In this document: positions 43,901-56,000 of the stretch, in pieces
How the letters are laid out: each line of letters starts with the position of its first letter
Numbering within the stretch: the first letter of the stretch is position 1
Assembly: GCA_021498095.1 (NCBI GenBank)
Contig: JAIZWK010000001.1
Span: 3,225,450 to 3,289,449 of the forward strand
From: Candidatus Harpocratesius repetitus
GTDB taxonomy: Archaea > Asgardarchaeota > Lokiarchaeia > Sigyniarchaeales > Promethearchaeaceae
Reading direction: 5' to 3'
DNA: 64,000 bases
Notes under the pieces: model-generated
What the model was told of the DNA's origin: nothing
Database searches by the model: none
The model's input: only the letters and a program-made list of their open reading frames with translations
Position numbers and translations under genes: made by a program

Positions 43901-43931
43901 TATTTGATTACTTTAAAAAGAAAGAGATTCT

Positions 43932-43999
43932 GCACCTTCACAAATAATGAGTTGAAAGATAAAGAGTAAATGAAAAAAAAAACTCAATGAAGGTGGTGC
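43932..43999 (-). terminator. Inverted repeat and oligo-T at the 3' end of moxR
   Basis: GCACCTTCA (from 43932) pairs imperfectly with TGAAGGTGGTGC (ending 43999), with an inner GAGTT/AACTC pair. Read from moxR on the minus strand, a run of ten T follows the pairing arm at about 43985-43976. It probably ends the moxR transcript at the edge of the inserted DNA. Confidence 0.45.
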
Positions 44000-44008
44000 G
44001 GATAATTC

Positions 44009-44986
44009 TTACATAGGAACAACTACTTCACTTAAGATTCGATTGATGACTGCAGTGGTACTAAGTCCTTCAAGCTCTGCTTCAGCTTTTAAACCAATCC
44101 TATGATTTAAGACTGGAACGCAAAGCACCTTAACGTCATCAGGCGTAACGTAATCACGCCCCAAAACAGCTGCTCTCGCTTTAGCAGCTTTCATTAGCGC
44201 CAGACTAGCACGAGGTCCACAACCAACTTCGATCTGTGGATCATTTCTTGTTTTGAAAACAATATCACGAATATACTCGAGAATTGTATTGTTTACGTAA
44301 ACAGTGTTAACCAACCGCTGTAATTCAACCAACTCTTCTGCGCTGGTTACTGGGTCAATAATAATTCGATTTCCTGACAATTGACGAGCCATGATTTCTA
44401 CTTCATCTTCTTCAGGAGGGTAATCCAGCCACAATTTGAATAAGAATCGATCTAATTGTGCTTCTGGCAATGGATATGTTCCTTCTTGCTCGATAGGGTT
44501 TTGTGTTGCTACGACCATGAATGGTTTATCCAAATCATAAGTTTTCCCCTCAATTGTCACTTGACGTTCACCCATAGCTTCTAATAAAGCAGCTTGAGTC
44601 TTTGGAGCCGTTCGGTTAATTTCATCAGCGAGAATGATATTACCAAACAAAGGTCCTTTTCGAATTACGAAATCACCTTTAGATTGATCAAAAACCATAC
44701 TCCCTGTACAATCACTGGGTAATAAATCTGGAGTAAATTGAATCCGATTGAACGAAATCCCCAGTGCTTCTGCAAAAGTTTTGGCAGTGACTGTTTTTGC
44801 TAAACCAGGGACACCTTCTAAAAGAACGTGTCCATTAGTTAATAACCCAATTAATAACATTTGAAGCACGTCACCCATACCAACAATGACTCTTGCGACT
44901 TCACTCATTACTTCTTGGGCAATTTCTCGAACAATGCCAACATCTGCTTCTTCAAATACTTCTGTCATAATATTTACCTTCTTCAT
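44009..44986 (-). CDS. moxR: MoxR-family AAA+ ATPase
   Basis: 325 residues. Walker A is EGVPGLAKT, Walker B is ILADEINR, followed by the MoxR text APKTQAALLEAMGERQVT, sensor 1 (ATQNP) and arginine-rich PLPEAQLDRF, then the lid. MoxR proteins act as chaperone-like ATPases on vWA proteins. It is the fifth gene of the minus-strand envelope cluster, with about 100 bp after the DUF4350-like gene; the matching DUF58 protein is beyond the insertion at 35273-36601. The whole AAA+ core is intact, so the split cluster may still function in trans. Confidence 0.93.
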   Translation of the reverse strand: MKKVNIMTEVFEEADVGIVREIAQEVMSEVARVIVGMGDVLQMLLIGLLTNGHVLLEGVPGLAKTVTAKTFAEALGISFNRIQFTPDLLPSDCTGSMVFDQSKGDFVIRKGPLFGNIILADEINRTAPKTQAALLEAMGERQVTIEGKTYDLDKPFMVVATQNPIEQEGTYPLPEAQLDRFLFKLWLDYPPEEDEVEIMARQLSGNRIIIDPVTSAEELVELQRLVNTVYVNNTILEYIRDIVFKTRNDPQIEVGCGPRASLALMKAAKARAAVLGRDYVTPDDVKVLCVPVLNHRIGLKAEAELEGLSTTAVINRILSEVVVPM

Positions 44987-45085
44987 TGAGTTTTTTTACT
45001 TTTTTTGCTTATTACATATTTTTTTTTCATGTATTTCTTGTTTAATTATAAAAAAAATTAAAATTTTGAATGTTTCGTTAAAATT

Positions 45086-47584
45086 TTACAATTTATTTGC
45101 AACCCATGACATTTCCATGAATAGTAATTCAAATTCTCGCTCATCGCGAACATTTTCTTTACCTGCTTTAATTTTAAACATTTTTTCAAAGAACTTTTCA
45201 ATTCGATTATAAACATCTTTCGAAATGTATTGCCCATGTTCTCTACGAAGAGCGCGCATTAGTGCATCCAAGCTGCGATCTCCAGATTCACCAAGCAATC
45301 GATTAACTTTTCGTTCAACACGACGGAATAATTCTAAAATTGCTTTTCGATAACGCTTTTTCTGTCGATACCAATTGATTTTTTGTGCAAAGAAACTTGA
45401 AGTGCGAAATCGTAAACGCATTCGGTCACGTTCATAAGCTTCTAAATCTTGTAATTGCAATTTTTTCTTATTTCCTTCTTTAGGAATCCATTTTCGGAAT
45501 GTTTGTAATGCAAAAATTGGATAAACAAGAGCTAAAATAGGATTGGTTGACATCCAATTAAGATATGCTTGAACTGCACCAAAGGTTGCAGCAGATGAAA
45601 GTTGTGTTCTTCCTACATTCCATTTAGGACTATCAGGCGCAATATGAGCTTCATCAAATACAACAATAGTATCTGAAGGTGCTCGATCACAAGCTAACCA
45701 TTCTATGGTCTGAATACCCATTTGTAGATTATCAAATTCTGGAATACTTACCATTTGATTATTTAACCATGAAGCATCAGTTGCTACAAATATTCTGCTT
45801 GAAAAAGTACCATTTCCATTAATTGTAGAAGAATGATATGCAACTTCTTTAGAACTAAAGACAGCTTGAGCATACCCACCAAGAGGAATTCCTTGTTGAA
45901 GAAAAGTACCCATTAATCCTAACGTTCCAGATTGACCTGACAATAAATTTGCAACTGAACTAGGAAATGGATAGATATCTTTTGATTGATCATATTTATG
46001 ATCGCCATCAACATCAATAAAAGAATAATGACCAGATGTCTGTCCAAGAAAATTCCATCCGAATCCTGACAAAAACTCTCCACCCAAAAATCCGGTAGCA
46101 TGATCTAACACAACCTTATTAATTCCCGTAGTAATTTCATGAGCTGAAAAATCTTGAATTACAGGAAATTCCGGATTTGCTTTATTCCAGTAAGATGCAT
46201 TATCTATTAAAACCCCATTAGGGAAAAATGTTAAGGGAGTTGCAGAATCTGGATTTCGTGTGCTTGCCATAGAAGCGACAAAAGATTCAGTCAATAATGT
46301 CCCCGCTGTTCCATGATCATCACAGATCATCATTGAGAAATTTGTTTGGAATGCTGACAATAGAAAGGGTATTTCTGAAGCGGGATTATAGAATATATTT
46401 GGTCCAGCTACAACTAATATAATTTGTTTATTGCTATCTAGTTGAGAAACTGTACTTATTGAAGATTGAACTGCACGAACTTCATAACCTCTACTCTCAA
46501 GAGTAGTTTTAAAAGAAGACCAACCATTCCAATCTGGATTATAAATAGAATTACTTTTGTTATTTTGACCTCTATCAACAATAGGCATAAATATAGGAGC
46601 CCAAGCTAAAATAAATACTAAAACATAAATAGCAGTTGTAATACCAAAGGAGATACGGCTTTTAGATTCAGCCGTTCCAGATGCTGTTAATTTCTTCCCC
46701 ATTTCTTTTCCTGTATTAATTAAAGTGGTAACAACTCTAAATATACCTATAGAAAGAAACACAATGCTGATATAATTTGTATACTGTACAATTAGACTGT
46801 AAGATTGAATTGCAGCATAGATTGCTAAAATAAGGGGAATTATTGAAATTATATAACACAAAATAAGAAAAATATAACTTACAAGTATCCTACCACCCTT
46901 TCTATTTAGATTTGAAAAGGAAGTTTGTAAGTTTTTTAACATCCTCATTAAAAAGAGCAAAGAAAAAATTACGATAAAACCGCCAATAATTAGCGGAGTA
47001 ATAAGTTCTTCTAAAGTTGTAGCAGATTGCCATGGTTCCATAAAAACAATTCCAGACTTATCCGCAGAAAATGTCCAGAGTAAAAATTGTGAACCAAAGG
47101 ACATCCAAAAGGAAAAACATAAGGTTATTACAAAATTCATAATGATATTGATTATTTTTGGTATTTTACCCGATAAAAAGAATGAAATAAACCAAATTAT
47201 ATGAAAAGTAACAAAAACGGCAGGCATCCAAGCAAAATATCTTTGAATTACTTCAGCACTTGACATCAATACAGTAATTGGAAACGGTATAGCTCCAAAA
47301 ATATATTGTAATCCTTCTGTGTTTATAAATATGAATGGAGTAATATTGAAAAATAATAAAGCCCACACAATGGAACTTCTAGCAGCAGCTTTGGGTCGTA
47401 TAATCTGACCTAATATTTTTCGATTTTTACCTTGAACTAATCGAGCCAAACCACCAAATAGTAAAAAGATTCCAAGTGCAAACATTGGTCCAAAAATTGA
47501 AGGGGGTGCACCCAATGAAGCTGCTAAAATACCCAAACCAATAATAATTAACCCAAAAGGAGTTAATATAATTCCATAATTCAT
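45086..47584 (-). CDS. Large membrane protein with DUF4350-like ectodomain
   Basis: 832 residues. About eight to nine membrane helices occupy residues ~5-340. An exported domain (~350-670) follows with a GATase-like/DUF4350-like fold: GWSSFKTTLESRGYEVRAV, IILVVAGPNIFY, MMICDDHGTAGTLL, and a final strand with VVFDEAHIAP. One more membrane segment (~680-700) leads to a basic cytoplasmic tail (~705-832) rich in Arg/Lys helices. DUF4350 proteins are standard members of MoxR/DUF58/DUF4129 clusters. It lies 100 bp upstream of moxR. The role of the family is unknown; an envelope assembly or sensing platform is inferred. Confidence 0.75.
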   Translation of the reverse strand: MNYGIILTPFGLIIIGLGILAASLGAPPSIFGPMFALGIFLLFGGLARLVQGKNRKILGQIIRPKAAARSSIVWALLFFNITPFIFINTEGLQYIFGAIPFPITVLMSSAEVIQRYFAWMPAVFVTFHIIWFISFFLSGKIPKIINIIMNFVITLCFSFWMSFGSQFLLWTFSADKSGIVFMEPWQSATTLEELITPLIIGGFIVIFSLLFLMRMLKNLQTSFSNLNRKGGRILVSYIFLILCYIISIIPLILAIYAAIQSYSLIVQYTNYISIVFLSIGIFRVVTTLINTGKEMGKKLTASGTAESKSRISFGITTAIYVLVFILAWAPIFMPIVDRGQNNKSNSIYNPDWNGWSSFKTTLESRGYEVRAVQSSISTVSQLDSNKQIILVVAGPNIFYNPASEIPFLLSAFQTNFSMMICDDHGTAGTLLTESFVASMASTRNPDSATPLTFFPNGVLIDNASYWNKANPEFPVIQDFSAHEITTGINKVVLDHATGFLGGEFLSGFGWNFLGQTSGHYSFIDVDGDHKYDQSKDIYPFPSSVANLLSGQSGTLGLMGTFLQQGIPLGGYAQAVFSSKEVAYHSSTINGNGTFSSRIFVATDASWLNNQMVSIPEFDNLQMGIQTIEWLACDRAPSDTIVVFDEAHIAPDSPKWNVGRTQLSSAATFGAVQAYLNWMSTNPILALVYPIFALQTFRKWIPKEGNKKKLQLQDLEAYERDRMRLRFRTSSFFAQKINWYRQKKRYRKAILELFRRVERKVNRLLGESGDRSLDALMRALRREHGQYISKDVYNRIEKFFEKMFKIKAGKENVRDEREFELLFMEMSWVANKL

Positions 47585-47744
47585 TTTATTCTGACCTTAG
47601 TTGTTTTTTTCGATTTTCTTCGAAATAATTACTCATTCATTCCATTTGAAAAAAATATTAAATATCATGGATATAAAATTCCATTTTTTTTGTTTTTTAA
47701 CTATTTTATATTAAATCTTTGACAATTGAAAGGTATTTAAGTTT

Positions 47745-48110
47745 TTATAGAGGTGGTAAAGGTTTTCCCACCAATTCTTCAAATACCTTTCCAAATACTG
47801 TCAAAGTTCGTTTATAGACATCTTCAGTGATGGTTTTATTTCCATATATTACACTTTCGACTTCTTGCACAAATGGATATACGATTGCAGGGTTTAATCC
47901 ATGATCTTTTACCATTATCATTGCATAATCACGAATGCTTTGACTTGGATGCTTTTGAACACGATATTTAGCAGTGCAAATAAGCACAAATATCATGTAT
48001 TGATATGCAATTGCTTCTCTAATTCGTTTCGTACCAACTAAAAGTTGTATATTTTTTAAGCGAGTACCCAAATCCATTGAACCTTTCTTTTTTTTTCCCA
48101 TAATAAACAC
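47745..48110 (-). CDS. Short DUF4129-like cytoplasmic protein
   Basis: 121 residues, soluble and helical. It is clearly paralogous to the C-terminal domain of the next upstream gene product: EAIAYQYMIFVLICTAKY against EAIAYSYKIFADLINEKY, SIRDYAMIMVKDHGLNPAIVYPF against a matching stretch, then VESVIYG and FGKVFEELVG. That makes it a stand-alone DUF4129 domain, without membrane anchor or ectodomain. The domain is normally fused to the C-terminus of TgpA-type transglutaminases. It starts 46 bp after the upstream gene and belongs to the cluster operon. Confidence 0.7.
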   Translation of the reverse strand: MFIMGKKKKGSMDLGTRLKNIQLLVGTKRIREAIAYQYMIFVLICTAKYRVQKHPSQSIRDYAMIMVKDHGLNPAIVYPFVQEVESVIYGNKTITEDVYKRTLTVFGKVFEELVGKPLPPL

Positions 48111-48156
48111 CTATTAGTATTGTATTAATTTTTTCAACTTAAATGTTTTAATATCT

Positions 48157-49947
48157 TTAGTCACCACCAATTTTTAGAGTAACACCTTCCATCATTTCAG
48201 TTTCTGGCGTTACTTCCAAGGCAAAGTTTAGTACAGTTCCAGTGATCTCTTGAAAAATTCTTGCAAAAACTTTCATTGAACGTTCATATTCTTCAGGTGT
48301 TAGATCATATGCACCATAAGTTACGTTTTCAACTAATGCAATATATGGATAAGTTCTAAGTGGATCTAAACCATATTTTGTGACACATAGTATAGCAAAT
48401 TCACGTAATGTTTGATTTTTCTCCCGCATTAATCCATATTTTTCATTAATTAAATCTGCAAATATTTTATAAGAATATGCTATAGCTTCTCTACGGCGAT
48501 CGACTTTGAAAAGTAAGTTCATAATTGCAAATTTTTCTAAATCTATTTTTCTTAGTTTAATTGAACGTCGATGAGTTCGTTCCATACGATACCTTTGAAA
48601 AACGACAATTCCTCCAATGACAACAGCTGCTATTCCAACAGGAACGAGAATCCCAATCCAGTTCTTTGCAGGAGCTTGAATCGTTGCATTTGCTGCCAGA
48701 TTTCCACCATAATTAGGTTCATCAAAAATAGCTATATTGATTACTCCATTATTTTGAATGCTACTACTATCTACAACAGTTTCTCCACCATTTAATACTG
48801 AAATAGAAACAGATAATGTTCCATTTGCTGTTATTCCATTAGAAGCAAGATTTATAGTCTGAACAATTTCACCATTTGAATCTGTTTGGAAAGGTCCTAA
48901 ATTGGCAGTCTGACTACCCACATTTAATGTAATTGAGATTTGACGATTACTTAATGGCAGATTAGTGTCATTGTTGAACCATAATGTTGCTTGAATTTGA
49001 ATATCATCTCCTGTATATACTCCAGATTCTGAAGAATTTTTTGCATTTGTAACCACAAGATCTGCTGAAACAGTTGCAATGTGGGGTATTGAGATCGAAA
49101 AATTAGATGGAGCAATCTGATAAAAACTATTGGAACCTTCAGTAGTAAAATTCAATCCAGAATAATATACACCTAAACTAGCCAAACCAGCTTCTTGAGT
49201 TATAGATAGTTGTATTTGTCCAGTATTATCAATATTTATTCCAGATTGTAGAATATCTGAAATATTACCGTTTCTATAAAGAGAAACATTCGATGCACTT
49301 AATGGTACTGCGTTATCATCTGTTAAAGTAATTAAAATGGAATATTGATCATTTGTTAAAACTGGATCTACAATGTTGGTAGTCATTGAAAGCGATGAAG
49401 TTGCAAGAACATCAATGTTTTTAGCTGGATCTAAAAATGTTTCAGGTCCAACATAAATATTACTTCCAGGATCTTCGGTAATATTCGCATAAATTGTTAT
49501 ATTGGTATTATAATCGATATTATGGGGAATTGTATAATAAATAGTAAAATTCCCATTTACATCAGTTAGAACACTTAAATTTGCATTTCCATTTAAACCA
49601 TTATATGCAACTCCATCTACAACAGGAAACACAGGATAATTTGAAAGATTAAGTAACTGTGGAGCATTATACCAATAAATATGACCCGATAAGGTAATAT
49701 TTTCCCCTCGATAGATGTGAGAATTGTTAATAGGACTTAATGATATCCAGATATTTGTAGATTCACTAGATTGCGGTAATTGGTTCAGGAAATGGCTCGT
49801 ATTTTGAAAATTCTTAATATTACTTGATTTTTGGTTATTATTTTGGGACATTATATGAAATTGTGAATTAAAAAGAATCCCTCCAATCAAAATAAACGAG
49901 ACTAATACCAATATGAATTTCGAGTTTTGTTGTTTTTTCTGATTCAT
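48157..49947 (-). CDS. Exported Ig-like protein with membrane anchor and C-terminal DUF4129 domain
   Basis: 596 residues. A signal anchor (FILVLVSFILIGGILF, ~12-28) leads to ~400 residues of beta-rich, sequon-dense ectodomain with at least two Ig/Big-like units (NITLSGHIYWYN, then LTDDNAVPLSASNVSLYRNG; DIQIQATLWFNNDTNLPLSN). A membrane helix (WIGILVPVGIAAVVIGGIVV, ~440-460) is followed by a basic linker and a ~120-residue cytoplasmic DUF4129 domain. It bridges outside and inside, and probably contacts the giant Ig-repeat protein encoded 63 bp upstream and the MoxR/DUF58 machinery inside (inference). Confidence 0.75.
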   Translation of the reverse strand: MNQKKQQNSKFILVLVSFILIGGILFNSQFHIMSQNNNQKSSNIKNFQNTSHFLNQLPQSSESTNIWISLSPINNSHIYRGENITLSGHIYWYNAPQLLNLSNYPVFPVVDGVAYNGLNGNANLSVLTDVNGNFTIYYTIPHNIDYNTNITIYANITEDPGSNIYVGPETFLDPAKNIDVLATSSLSMTTNIVDPVLTNDQYSILITLTDDNAVPLSASNVSLYRNGNISDILQSGINIDNTGQIQLSITQEAGLASLGVYYSGLNFTTEGSNSFYQIAPSNFSISIPHIATVSADLVVTNAKNSSESGVYTGDDIQIQATLWFNNDTNLPLSNRQISITLNVGSQTANLGPFQTDSNGEIVQTINLASNGITANGTLSVSISVLNGGETVVDSSSIQNNGVINIAIFDEPNYGGNLAANATIQAPAKNWIGILVPVGIAAVVIGGIVVFQRYRMERTHRRSIKLRKIDLEKFAIMNLLFKVDRRREAIAYSYKIFADLINEKYGLMREKNQTLREFAILCVTKYGLDPLRTYPYIALVENVTYGAYDLTPEEYERSMKVFARIFQEITGTVLNFALEVTPETEMMEGVTLKIGGD

Positions 49948-50009
49948 GATATTTATTCACCATTTACCTGTTATTTGATTTTATTCTTGATATAATATAT
50001 ATTTCAATA

Positions 50010-53000
50010 TCAAGAAATTGGACCTCCATTTTCAGTTTCATTCAAATATAAACTATCGTTGCCATCAAACACGAGTAAGATTTCATCTAAATCATACGGA
50101 CAATCTTCAATAAGAAATACAAAATGACCTTGGGCATCAGTTGTTACTGTGAATCGCGCAACTTCGTCGCCTGAGGTGTTATAGAGAATCAAAGTTATAT
50201 TTTGGTTTGCAAGTCTATTTCCATCAGAATCGGTAAGATTTCCAAAAATAGTAATATCACTTCCTCCGATAATTATACCTGTTTGTTGATTTAATGGGAA
50301 AGGAAGAGCACTATTATCAATAGTATAATTATATTCAATATTTGTGTTTTGATATACCCAGAAATAAGCATTATCACTAGAATTAACTGGAATAGCATCA
50401 GGCGTGTATCCTACAGAACCTAAATCTACATCTAGAGTGCCATTAAACCCAACAACTACTGTAAATTGTCCTCGATAAGGAGCACTTGTAATACTTAAAG
50501 AAATATCGTATGCACCATCTGTTGTATCGTGATAATAATTAACAGTATATGAATAAGAGAATAGATGGCTAACATCATTTGCACCTGAATAAAGATAAAC
50601 TGAAAGAGTTGCATCCAAATGACCATGAGCAGGATTACTACTATCAACCAGATTCCCTGTTACTCCAAATGTAAATGGTGCGGTTTGATATAATGTCATA
50701 TTAGAGGAATACCCACTAAGTGAAGCAGATAATGTTAATGGATTTTGGTAAAATACCCAATGATCTGATTGAGCAGTAATTGTATAACTTGTACCATCAT
50801 AAGAAAGATCCAATTGATAATGATGACCACCTGGATATACATTTCCGTTAAACGAAATTGTGAAATTAGCATAACCATTTCCATCAGTTAACAGATTCCA
50901 AGTTGTTCCATTTGATAAATCTGTTAAAACAACAGTTGCTCCGCTTACTCCACTTCCCTTAAGAGTAAAAGCACATGAAATTTTGATGGAATCACCAAAT
51001 GTTTGAGTTACTCCACCAATATTATCATATGGAGCATAGTTATAGTTCTTAGTCTCATTAAAATTGAAATTATAATTTGATGATGTAGTAAACGTATAAG
51101 TAACTCCATTAAATGATACAGCCACAGTAATTACATGAGCTCCAGGATTCCAACCTGGACCGAAGTTAACAGTATAGTTCACCCAGCCATTTGCGTCAGT
51201 ATTACCAGAATGAAGTAAACCTTCTACAGAATCAGTAATCGTTATACTCGCTCCTGAAACCGGATTTGTCAATGAGAGAAATTGTGAATTTATTTGCAGA
51301 GAATCACCGGCTCCATAATCCGATCCAGTAAAATCATCAGTTATATCTAAATGATAATTTTTAGTGTAATCGAAGTTCACTGAGAAACTATCTTGCTTGT
51401 TCACAGTAAATGTTGTTCCGTCAAAAGTTGCATCTATAGTATATGTCTGTAATCCAGTATAATTTCCGGGTCCAAAAGTGAGTGTAAAGTTAGCCCAACC
51501 ATTTATATCGGTAACACCAGATGTAATTGGATCTCCAGCGGGATCTTTCAAAACAATTACTGCACCAGCAACTGGATTCGTTTTTGATAAAAATCGAACA
51601 TTGATATCTATAGTATCATCCGAACCTACAGAACTTGAAATATTATCTGTATGCATTACTTGATAATTTTTTGTATTATCAAAGAAAATAAGAACATTTG
51701 TTTGATTAGTAATGGTATATCCATAAGCATCTGTATAACCAATAGTTAAGGAGAAATTATGCCATCCTGTAATATTTCCTGGAGCAAATTCAATTGTGAA
51801 ATTTGCATAACCACTACCATCAGTTAAATCGGTTATATCAATTGAAGGATTGGTTATATCGACTAATCTAACTGTTTCTCCTGCAATTGGAGTCCCATAA
51901 TGAGCAAATGTTACTGAAATATCAATAATATCATCTGTTCCTACTGAAGAACCTCCAGTTGAATCCCAGGGATCAAAAGTATAGCCCTTTGGACTGAAAT
52001 ATATGTTATAGGTATGTGAGAAGTATACTAAATATCCCGCGCCATCAGTATACGAGACATTAATCTTTAATTGATGCCATCCTAAGATGTAACCCGCTGC
52101 AGCAAATTCTACAGTGAAATTACCTTGACCAGTTCCCGTTGTAATAATTGAGTTTAAGGTTGTTCCTTCAGTTAAATCTGTTAACGTCATATTTGCCCCA
52201 GATACACCTACATACGAACCAGTGCCGTTATAATCAAAAATACCGGAAATATGGAATGGTTCGTCTAATCCTATCCAAGAATTATCAGTAACATTCATCC
52301 ATGGCCTAAATCGATATCCTTGAGTAGGTTGGAAATTAATGATAATGTTTGTATATTCAAAATAAATGTTATATCCATAATTATCGGTGTAATTAACATA
52401 TATCTTAATGTTATGTTCTCCTGTAACTATTCCAGGACCAAAGAAGAGATTAAATTGAGACTTACCATTTCCATCTACAGCTTGTAATTGATCCATTGAT
52501 CGATTTGCATAATCAATCAAATTAACTGATGAAGGTTTTTCAGGAACAATTCCATTATGGAGAAATGTTGTATTAAATTGAACTGTCTGCCCTCCTGAAA
52601 CGAAAGGGGTATTATTTGTACTTGGAGAGGGGAAAGAATAAAATGATGAAGGATCAAAGTTCACATTTGTTACTGTATAGGTAAATTCATAGACATATCC
52701 ATAAGGATTACCAGTATATGTATAATTCAGCAAATATGAATGAGTACCAACTCTTAATCCTGAACCAAATGTTATTAAGAAGGTTAAGTTTCCATTAGTA
52801 AAGGTTGAATCAACCCAAGTTGAAGAACTGTTTGATGTATCTGTTAAATTTGCAGATCCAGAGTTGAATGCAGAGCCGTGATGAAGTACATTTAATGATA
52901 CATACATTTGATCTCCAGAATCTACAGTAGCTCCTGTTGCATTATCCCATGGTGTGCAAGTAAAGAAATTAGCTGGATCAAAGTTCACAGACAGATCATG

Positions 53001-56000
53001 CTCAAATTGAACAGTAAAAGCGCTACCTACATACCTTACAGTTAAATTATAAGTTCGGAGACCAGTTTGAATGTTAGATCCAAAGAATACAGTAAAATTA
53101 GCATAACCATTAACATCTGTAGAAACGGTCCAACTTGTTCCATTTAAACTATCTGTTAAAATAGCTGTAGCTGTTTGAAATCCTGAACCTTTAAGTAGAA
53201 GTTCTCCATCAATTAAGAGAGTATATCCAGAATCTGCTGAAACAACTCCGTAAGTTGAGAAATCACTATGATTCATAAATCCTGTAAAAGCAAAATTCTT
53301 CGTTTCATTAAAGTAAATTTCAATCAAATGATTAAAACGAACATGATATGAACCTTGTGGTAAATCTAAAGAAATATTATAGCGATGTAATCCTGATGAA
53401 TTTGCAAATCCAAATGTTAATGTCCAATTATAATATCCATTTATATCAGTAATAAACACGCGAGATACAGATGGTTCACTTAAATCAGTAATGTTAACTG
53501 GTGCACCACTGATTTTAGTTCCATTCACATATTCAAAAACACCCGATAGATGGAAAGAATCATCGACACCCAATTGCCGACTTAAATAAGGTGCTAATAA
53601 TGAGTATGTAGTATAGTTTAATTGAGAATCGAAGTTATAACTTTTTGTTTCGTTAAACACAACCTCGATATAAGTAAAATTAGTGCTGACGAATAGTCCA
53701 TCATCATATGAAACATTAAACAGAAACTTATTTACTCCTGTTATATTTCCAGAACCAAAATTAAAAATAATTTCTACAGCTCCTTGTGCATTAGTTTGAA
53801 TATTCCATTGTGCAGATGAATTAAGGTCAATAAGGGTAACATTAGCATTGGCAACTGGAGTACCATCATCCTTAAATATCGCTGTAAAATTAAGAGAATC
53901 TAATATTCCAAACTGTCGCTGTTGTACGGTAGTGCTTGAATTCCAAGTAGAAATTGCTTGGCTATTTAAAAATGTATCAAATGTATATGAAGAAGGATTC
54001 ATTACTTCTAAAGTGCCATCACTGGAATCATTAGCAGTTGAAAGACCTTGAAAATATGGAATCCATAGATCATTCCAAGAATTATTCCATCCATACGTGC
54101 TTGTAAGATTGAAATATCCTTCAAAATATACATCAGTCCTAAAAGGACTATAAGAAGGTGCAGTCAAATTAAAGAAATTAAATTGCTCGCTATACCCCAC
54201 TGAAGGATTTGTAACCATTTCAGTAAAAATTCCGTTTTGTAAAAAGCTCACATTCCATGCTTTTCCATTTCGATCAAATACTCGATAATGAATAATATAA
54301 TTTGATATATTTTCACCAGTTCCTGCATCATAGACGCGCCCGTATATCGTAAAATTATCATAAGGATCTCCAAGTTCATTGTTTAAATAATAAACATTTG
54401 TTTTTGTGGGGAGTCCAGCAGTTCCACCTGTGAAATTTTCTGAAAGCTGATCTACTACAAGCGGATCTTGAATTACAACATAGAAATAAGTTTCAGCTGT
54501 GTTGGGAGCGGTAGGCCACACCATTCTTAACAAATGAGGACCAGCAGTCCAATCAGAATCCACATCTGAATTTAGTTGATATAATACAGAACCATATCCT
54601 TGACTATCAGTAGTAAATGAAGTAACAAGGCGATTTCCTTCAGTTATATCAAATATTTGAACTTGTGAGCCGGAAGAATAATTATATCCTTGCCATAGTG
54701 AAGCTGAGAAATTTAAAACTAAATTAGTCCGACTTCCATAAATTACAGGATCTTGATATATCGGTAGTGAACTATTATGTGCATAACGAGTGGAATTCAT
54801 ATAGAAATGATATTCGTAGTATTCATCATTATACATTAAAAATGTTTCATTTTTTGCATCTGTATATCCCGCAGCAGTATGAGCTGGAATTCGAGTCGGA
54901 AAAGAAGAAAATAATGATTGATATTGGGAAGAAAACTTAGCAATATCTGCTGAAATATCAAATACACCATAGAAATTAGTGAAAATTTCATACTGTCTAC
55001 CCCAATCACTTGAAATAAATCCAGGGATAGAAATGCTAACTGAAAATGCCCCATCACTTCCAGTAACTGTTCCATTAGGTGTTGGATTAAAACTAGTCGG
55101 AATTGGTTCATGAACTGTAGGTAGCTTTACACCAGTAAAATTAACTTCAACATTTGCAACTGTTTTATTTAGAACTGGATCATACGCATATCCACTAATT
55201 CCTTGATTTTGGGATGTATTTGGCCCTGATACAATAATGCTATTTGAAACATTACTAAATATTTGAACATCATCCAAAATATTAATCACTGTAATGTTAA
55301 ATATAGGTACACCATAATATTCAGTGCTTATGTTTAGAGTATGAGGCCCAACTATCAATTCATCTAAATTTAAAGTAAAAGTAATTTGACCATTAGTATC
55401 AGTATATCCAAAATCAAGTATTTGATCATAGGTAACATCATAGAGTGTTATTAATTGAGAGCCCATTGGATCATCATTAAAAACATATGTAAGAGTAATA
55501 TCAACCGATTGAGCTTCATCAAATTCATTATACCGTTCATAGCCTGCAGGATCAGGATAAAAATCATTACCACCATTATACTGTAAATTAAAACTTACAT
55601 CATCAGGACTCTGGGGAATAACAGGCGTAGCGATAAATCTATTATCAAATGCAACCCAATCACCTTCACTTGAAGAAGTTGGGATAAATGCTTCAACCCA
55701 TGTATAAATATTTCCAACTAAATATGGATAATAAGTTAATCCATCATTTGAATCATAAAAAGAAGTAACACCTAAAGTATTTGATATAAGATCGCTATAT
55801 TTAAAACCAGACACATATCGAGAACTAATACCATTTAATCGGGCTAAAGCAACGATTAATGAACTAAATTCAAAAGGATATTGAGATTCACCACTTCCAC
55901 AGAACCATTCTAATGGGTCTTGACCATCTGGAGGGCGTGCATCTCCTAAAGGATTATAAATAAAATCGGCACCAACAAAATCCACAATTGCCTGCATTTT

